From: Stenotrophomonas sp. 57
Lineage (GTDB): Bacteria > Pseudomonadota > Gammaproteobacteria > Xanthomonadales > Xanthomonadaceae
Direction of reading: 5' to 3'
DNA length: 64,000 nt
Assembly (NCBI RefSeq): GCF_030291075.1
Contig: NZ_CP127407.1
Location: 2,850,001 to 2,914,000 of the forward strand
Shown: piece after piece, positions 60,124 to 64,000 of the stretch
Layout: every line of letters starts with the position of its first letter
Position numbering within the stretch: the first letter of the stretch is position 1
The notes under the pieces: model-generated
Database searches by the model: none
Told to the model about the DNA's origin: nothing
What the model saw: the letters and a program-made list of their open reading frames with translations, nothing else
Translations under genes and position numbers: made by a program

Positions 60124-60213
60124 CCCCGGTTGCGTCTGCGGCCAGAAAAAGGGGGCGGAGGGGATCAAGTCGTTGGTGCCTCAAACGACTTGATCCCCTC
60201 CGTCCCCTTTTTG
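60115..60213. repeat. GGGGTC palindrome plus very long hairpin, probable terminator
   Basis: GGGGTCTGACCCC (60115-60127) is followed by a hairpin (60146-60213) with arms of about 29 bp (AAAAAGGGGGCGGAGGGGAT... pairing with ...ATCCCCTCCGTCCCCTTTTT, one mismatch). It sits between converging genes and carries A- and T-tracts, so it can terminate both. Confidence 0.8.
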
Positions 60214-60215
60214 GT

Positions 60216-60650
60216 TTAGCGCCGGCTGAGGGTGAACGCAGTACCGTCCACGCCCAGGTCCCAGCCCTTGCCCGTTCCGGAAAGGGCCAGTGAGATATCG
60301 CCCTTGGTCATCACCTGCGCATTGCTGGACTTCACTGCGCCGGCATGTGCCCCAACCGACGCGTAAGTGCCCAGCAGCTGATCGACGCTCATCGCGCCGG
60401 TGAAGGTGCCGCGCCCGTTGCTGATCCTGGACTTGCCCACGGTCAGGCCGCCGCCCTTCATCTGGATGCGCACCGGCATGCTGGCGCCATTGCTGCAGGT
60501 GACCGTGCCGCTGCCGGAGGCGGTCTTGTAGATCAACGACCAACCGGAAAGGTTGTAGCGCAGCTCGCAATCAAGGTTGCCGGCGGCGTGCGCGGCCGGC
60601 GCCAGCGACGCGGCGGCCAAAGCCAGCAGCAGGGCAAGGGGCTTGTTCAT
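60216..60650 (-). CDS. exported protein of unknown function
   Basis: 144 residues. The signal peptide MNKPLALLLALAAASLAPAAHA is cleaved before AGNLDCELRYNL. The mature protein is beta-rich and Gly/Ser/Thr-rich with two Cys (a possible disulfide). Not recognised; likely periplasmic. Confidence 0.72.
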   Translation of the reverse strand: MNKPLALLLALAAASLAPAAHAAGNLDCELRYNLSGWSLIYKTASGSGTVTCSNGASMPVRIQMKGGGLTVGKSRISNGRGTFTGAMSVDQLLGTYASVGAHAGAVKSSNAQVMTKGDISLALSGTGKGWDLGVDGTAFTLSRR

Positions 60651-60692
60651 GGCAGGTGTTCCCGTTCGGTCGCAATGGCGGCGAATCTAGCA

Positions 60693-60725
60693 GCGCGCGC
60701 GTGCAGGTTGGATGCACGCGCGCGC
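60693..60725 (-). terminator. stem-loop after the amidase gene
   Basis: GCGCGCGCGTGCA-GGTTGGA-TGCACGCGCGCGC, perfect 13-bp arms. No U-tract. Confidence 0.6.
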
Positions 60726-60762
60726 TCGTGTGCGGCCAGCATTCAGCCGCCGTCGTTCTGTT

Positions 60763-61569
60763 TCAGGCCTGCTCGTCCAGGTGGAAGGCATCGGCATCAA
60801 GCATCGCCGGGAAGCGCGCACGGTGCGCGGCCAGGGCCTCGGCCGAGATGGTGGTGGTGACCACCTGTTCGCGTTCACGGATCTCCACCTGCGGCTGGCC
60901 GAGGAAATCCAGCACCGCGCTGTCGCCGGCGTAGTGCAGCTGATTGCCATCCACGCCCACGCGGTTCACCGCCGCCACGAAGCACAGGTTCTCGATCGCC
61001 CGTGCACGCAACAGGGTCTTCCACGCGTAGGCACGCGCCGACGGCCAGTTGGCGACGAAGATCTGCAGGTCGAAGTCCAACTGCTGCGGACGCTCCACGT
61101 TGTAGCGGTTGCGGCAGAACACCGGGAAACGCAGGTCGTAGCAGACCTGCGGATTGATCCGCCAGCCTTTCCATTCCACGCTCAGGCGCTCACGGCCAGC
61201 GGCATAACGCTCGTGCTCGCCGCCGTAGCGGAACAGGTGGCGCTTGTCGTAGTACTGCAGGCCGCCGTCGGGCGTGGCGAACAGCAGGCGGTTGTACACG
61301 TCGTCACCATCGCGCAGCTGTACGCTGCCGATCACCGCCGCGTTCATGGCCCGGGCCTGCTCGCGCACCCAGGCCACGGTCGGGCCGTCCATGCCTTCGG
61401 CCTGCGCGATGGCGTCGTTGGAGAAGCCACTGGTGAAGGTCTCCGGCAGGATCACCAGATCGGTGCTGCCGGCCAGCGGTGCCAGCAGCGCGCCGTAGTG
61501 GGTGCGGTTGCCGGTCGGGTCGTGCCAGCGGGTGTCGCCTTGCACCAGGGAAATACGCAGGTCCTGCAT
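60763..61569 (-). CDS. carbon-nitrogen hydrolase, omega-amidase (Nit2/YafV type)
   Basis: 268 residues. Nitrilase-fold catalytic triad: Glu43 in LPETF, Lys109 in YDKRHLF, Cys143 in VCYDLRFP. It hydrolyses alpha-ketoglutaramate or 2-oxo-succinamate. It follows the aminotransferase gene by 14 bp; the pair matches the glutamine transaminase/omega-amidase route. Confidence 0.9.
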   Translation of the reverse strand: MQDLRISLVQGDTRWHDPTGNRTHYGALLAPLAGSTDLVILPETFTSGFSNDAIAQAEGMDGPTVAWVREQARAMNAAVIGSVQLRDGDDVYNRLLFATPDGGLQYYDKRHLFRYGGEHERYAAGRERLSVEWKGWRINPQVCYDLRFPVFCRNRYNVERPQQLDFDLQIFVANWPSARAYAWKTLLRARAIENLCFVAAVNRVGVDGNQLHYAGDSAVLDFLGQPQVEIREREQVVTTTISAEALAAHRARFPAMLDADAFHLDEQA

Positions 61570-61583
61570 GGTCAGCGCTCCGC

Positions 61584-62732
61584 TCAGAGAAGGCGCAGGC
61601 GTTCGATCGCCGCGTCCATGGTCGCTTCGTTCTTGGCAAAGCACAGGCGCACCAGGCGCTGGCCGGCCGGCGGGGTCTCGTAGAACGGCGACAGCGGGAT
61701 GGCGGTCACGCCTTTCTCGATGGTCAGCCACTTCACGAACTCGTGGTCCGGCAGGTCGCTGATGGCCGAGTAGTCGACCAGCTGGAAGTAGCCGCCCGGC
61801 ACCGGCAGCGGCTTCAGGCGGGTGCCGGCCAGCTGCGCGCGGAAACGGTCGCGCTTGGCCTGGTAGAACGCGCCCAGCTCCAGATGGTGTTCCGGCTCGT
61901 CGCGGATCATCGCGGCGAAGCCGTACTGGGCCGGGCCGAAGCTGGTGAAGGTATTGTACTGGTGCACCTTGCGGAACTCGGCGGTCAGCAGCGGCGGCGC
62001 CACCGCGTAGCCGATCTTCCAGCCAGTGCAGTGGTAGGTCTTGCCGAAGCTGGAGATGACGAAGGTGCGCTCGCGCAGCTCCGGGTAGCGCAGCGCCGAT
62101 TCGTGGCGGCGGCCGTCGTAGATGATGTGCTCGTACACTTCATCGGAAATCAGGTAGATCTGCGTGCCACGCAGCAGGTCGGCCAGCGCCTGCATGTCGG
62201 CTTCGTCCAGCATCGCGCCGGACGGGTTGTGCGGGGTGTTGACCATCAGCATGCGGGTGCGCGGGGTGATCGCCGCACGCACGCGGTCCCAGTCGACGGC
62301 GAAGGTCTGCGGATCCAGCGGCACATGCACTGCCGTGGCGCCAGCCAGCTCGATGGCCGGTTCGTAGCAGTCGTAGGCCGGGTCGAGCACGATCACTTCC
62401 TCACCGGCACGCACCACGGCGTGGATGGCGTTGAAGATCGCTTCGGTGGCGCCGCTGGTGACGGTGATCTCGGTGTCAGGATCGATCGTCGCGCCGTACA
62501 GGTCCAGCGACTTCTGTGCGATGGCCTGGCGCAGCGGCGCCACGCCGGTCATCGGCGGATACTGGTTCAGGCCGGCGGCCATCGCGTTGGTGGTCTCGTC
62601 GATCAGGCGCTGCGGCGCGGAGAAATCAGGGAACCCCTGGCCGAGGTTGACCGCGCCATGTTCGGCGGCGAGCTGGGACATCACGGTGAAGATCGTGGTA
62701 CCGACCTTGGGCAGCTTGGTGTTGGGTTGCAT
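61584..62732 (-). CDS. PLP-dependent aminotransferase, methionine/glutamine transaminase (YbdL-like)
   Basis: 382 residues. Fold type I: PLP Lys231 in SSFGKTYHCTGWKIGY, Asn169 in NTPHNPSG, Asp197 and Tyr200 in SDEVY. N-terminus TKLPKVGTTIFTVMSQLA and GLNQYPPMTG match the YbdL/KAT family. It transaminates methionine or glutamine with 2-oxoacids, as in methionine salvage. Confidence 0.9.
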   Translation of the reverse strand: MQPNTKLPKVGTTIFTVMSQLAAEHGAVNLGQGFPDFSAPQRLIDETTNAMAAGLNQYPPMTGVAPLRQAIAQKSLDLYGATIDPDTEITVTSGATEAIFNAIHAVVRAGEEVIVLDPAYDCYEPAIELAGATAVHVPLDPQTFAVDWDRVRAAITPRTRMLMVNTPHNPSGAMLDEADMQALADLLRGTQIYLISDEVYEHIIYDGRRHESALRYPELRERTFVISSFGKTYHCTGWKIGYAVAPPLLTAEFRKVHQYNTFTSFGPAQYGFAAMIRDEPEHHLELGAFYQAKRDRFRAQLAGTRLKPLPVPGGYFQLVDYSAISDLPDHEFVKWLTIEKGVTAIPLSPFYETPPAGQRLVRLCFAKNEATMDAAIERLRLL

Positions 62733-62801
62733 CGGCCTGGAGTCTGGGGGAACGAGGCCCAGAAGTGTACGAAATCCACGCTGCGACTGTGGGTTCGGCC
62801 G

Positions 62802-62871
62802 GTAGCGCCGGGTCATGCCCGGCGGCTCTTTGCATATGCCTTGCGGCCACCGCGCATGGCCCGGCGCTACC
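62802..62871. repeat. SMAG inverted pair upstream of ccmA
   Basis: GTAG at 62802, GCCGGGTCATGCCCGGC (62807-62823), then an imperfect inverted unit ending CGCTAC (62871). It may terminate or attenuate transcription before ccm. Confidence 0.8.
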
Positions 62872-62928
62872 GGAACAGCATTCACCGCTACAATTGCCGC
62901 CGCACTCAGGCATGAAGACCCCTGCCCC

Positions 62929-63558
62929 TTGAACACCCCTGCATTGCTGGCCGCCAGCGGCCTCAGCTTCTCCCGCAATGACGAGCCGGTGTTCGGCCCG
63001 CTGGACTTCCATGTGGACGCCGGCGAAGCCCTGCTGGTGCAGGGCGGCAATGGCGCCGGCAAGACCACCCTGCTGCGCGTGCTGGCCGGCCTGGCCCGGC
63101 CCGGTGCCGGCCAGGTGCGCATCGACGGCAAGCCGGCCAGCAATGCCGAGCGTGCACGCTACGTGGCCTACCTCAGCCATCTGCCCGCCTTGAAGCCGGA
63201 CCTTGATACGCTGGAGAACCTGCATTTCCTGTGTGGCCTGCACGGCCGCCGCGCACGGCAGATGCCGGGCAACGCACTGGCCATCGTCGGCCTGGCCGGC
63301 TACGAGGACACCCTGGTACGCCATCTGTCGGCCGGGCAGAAGCGCCGGCTGGCCCTGGCGCGCATCTGGCTGTCGCCCGCACCGCTGTGGCTGCTCGACG
63401 AACCCTATGCCAACCTCGACCTGGAGGGCATCACCCTGGTCAACCGGATGATCTCGGCACACCTGCGTGCCGGTGGCGCCGCGCTGGTCACCACCCACGG
63501 CGCCTATGCCGCGCCGCCCGTGCGCACCCGCCAGCTCGACCTCGGCGGTGCCGCATGA
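62929..63558 (+). CDS. ccmA: heme exporter ATP-binding protein CcmA
   Basis: 209 residues. Walker [10 protein letters not shown] (Lys45), signature LSAGQKRR, Walker [11 protein letters not shown]. With CcmB/C/D it helps load heme on CcmE for cytochrome c maturation. TTG start at 62929; upstream ATG reads a six-residue peptide ending in TGA that overlaps this TTG. ccmB follows with ATGA overlap. Confidence 0.92.
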   Translation: MNTPALLAASGLSFSRNDEPVFGPLDFHVDAGEALLVQGGNGAGKTTLLRVLAGLARPGAGQVRIDGKPASNAERARYVAYLSHLPALKPDLDTLENLHFLCGLHGRRARQMPGNALAIVGLAGYEDTLVRHLSAGQKRRLALARIWLSPAPLWLLDEPYANLDLEGITLVNRMISAHLRAGGAALVTTHGAYAAPPVRTRQLDLGGAA

Positions 63559-64000
63559 TCGCGCCGGGCACCGAACCAGGCCTGTGGCAGACCGCGGGCG
63601 CGCTGCTCAAGCGCGACCTGCGCCTCCTCTGGCGCCGTCGCGGCGATGCGCTGCAGCCGCTGCTGTTCGCAGTGCTGGTGGTGGTGCTGTTCGCGCTGGC
63701 CCAAGGCCGCGAACCGAAACTGCTGAGCGCCACCGGCGGCGCGGTGCTGTGGTTGGCGGTGCTGCTGGCCGGGCAGCTGTCGCTGGATTCGCTGTTCCGT
63801 TCCGACGCCGAGGATGGCTCGCTGGAGCAATGGCTACTGGCGCCGGTGCCACTGGCCTGGCTGGTGCTGGTGCGCGTGCTGCTGCACTGGGCCACCACCG
63901 CCCTGCCGCTGATCATCGTCAGCCCGTTGCTGGCTGAAATGCTGCATCTGCCGCATGACCAGCTGCCGATGTTGCTGGCATCGTTGCTGCTGGGAACACC
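63555..64000 (+). CDS. ccmB: heme exporter protein CcmB (5' part)
   Basis: About 148 codons are in the window, starting [20 protein letters not shown]. The [21 protein letters not shown] motif and successive membrane helices ([31 protein letters not shown]) match CcmB. The [11 protein letters not shown] segment is typical. The gene continues beyond the right edge. Confidence 0.92.
   Translation, partial: MIAPGTEPGLWQTAGALLKRDLRLLWRRRGDALQPLLFAVLVVVLFALAQGREPKLLSATGGAVLWLAVLLAGQLSLDSLFRSDAEDGSLEQWLLAPVPLAWLVLVRVLLHWATTALPLIIVSPLLAEMLHLPHDQLPMLLASLLLGT

Noticed and set aside
1..64000. tRNA, rRNA, CRISPR arrays, prophage or integrative element
   Set aside because: No cloverleaf-type sequences, rRNA motifs, regularly spaced repeats, integrase or phage genes were seen. 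The repeats present are scattered palindromes.

Overview
The window looks like a chromosomal segment of a Stenotrophomonas species (S. maltophilia complex or a close relative). The evidence is the GC-rich sequence with strong G/C third positions, the xanthomonad style of the proteins, and many short intergenic stem-loops that begin with GTAG, the signature of the SMAG/REP elements of S. maltophilia. I see no rRNA, tRNA, CRISPR array or prophage. The only mobile element is one IS3-family insertion sequence.

Layout. 0-5.2 kb, minus strand: GST, fused alpha/beta 2-oxoacid dehydrogenase E1, asparagine synthase, and the start of an FMN reductase. 5.3-14.3 kb: small envelope and housekeeping genes (GNAT, glycine-zipper proteins, TatD, TcdA, a membrane-anchored cytochrome c'-like protein, cold-shock protein, phospholipase A PldA, ArsC-like reductase, GST, two cysteine-rich lipoproteins). 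14.4-24.5 kb: class I fumarase, a SigJ-like sigma factor with its carboxymuconolactone-decarboxylase partner, an ABC half-transporter, ferredoxin-NADP reductase, glutathione peroxidase, Dcp peptidase and Cfa synthase. 24.5-35.5 kb: DUF3298 lipoprotein, rhomboid and POT transporter, a degenerate EEP-fold protein, Mn-type superoxide dismutase, a barnase/barstar pair, a long repetitive membrane protein, NfuA, PhhB, a TonB-C-like lipoprotein and ZupT. 35.6-37.2 kb: IS3 element sitting inside a large palindromic repeat. 37.3-41.9 kb: divergent rluC and rne.

42.0-55.2 kb is the most distinctive block, all on the minus strand: LacI regulator, Oar-like TonB-dependent receptor, glycoamylase-fold lipoprotein, ABC solute-binding protein and two permeases, a 1055-residue discoidin/six-hairpin protein and a secreted EEP nuclease/phosphatase. 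It reads as a complete outer-membrane-to-cytoplasm glycan uptake locus, except that no ABC ATPase is present. Two cre-like LacI-family operators sit in front of lacI and in front of the glycoamylase gene, so they probably define one regulon.

55.3-64 kb: BolA and YciI, the scpA-scpB-rluB operon, a small CxxC protein, a secreted protein of unknown function, a methionine-type aminotransferase paired with an omega-amidase, and the start of the cytochrome c maturation operon (ccmA, ccmB), which runs off the right edge.

Repeats shape most gene boundaries. SMAG hairpins, a second family that begins GGGGTC, and strong terminators fill most gaps between convergent genes. In at least two cases a repeat supplies the stop codon of the neighbouring gene.
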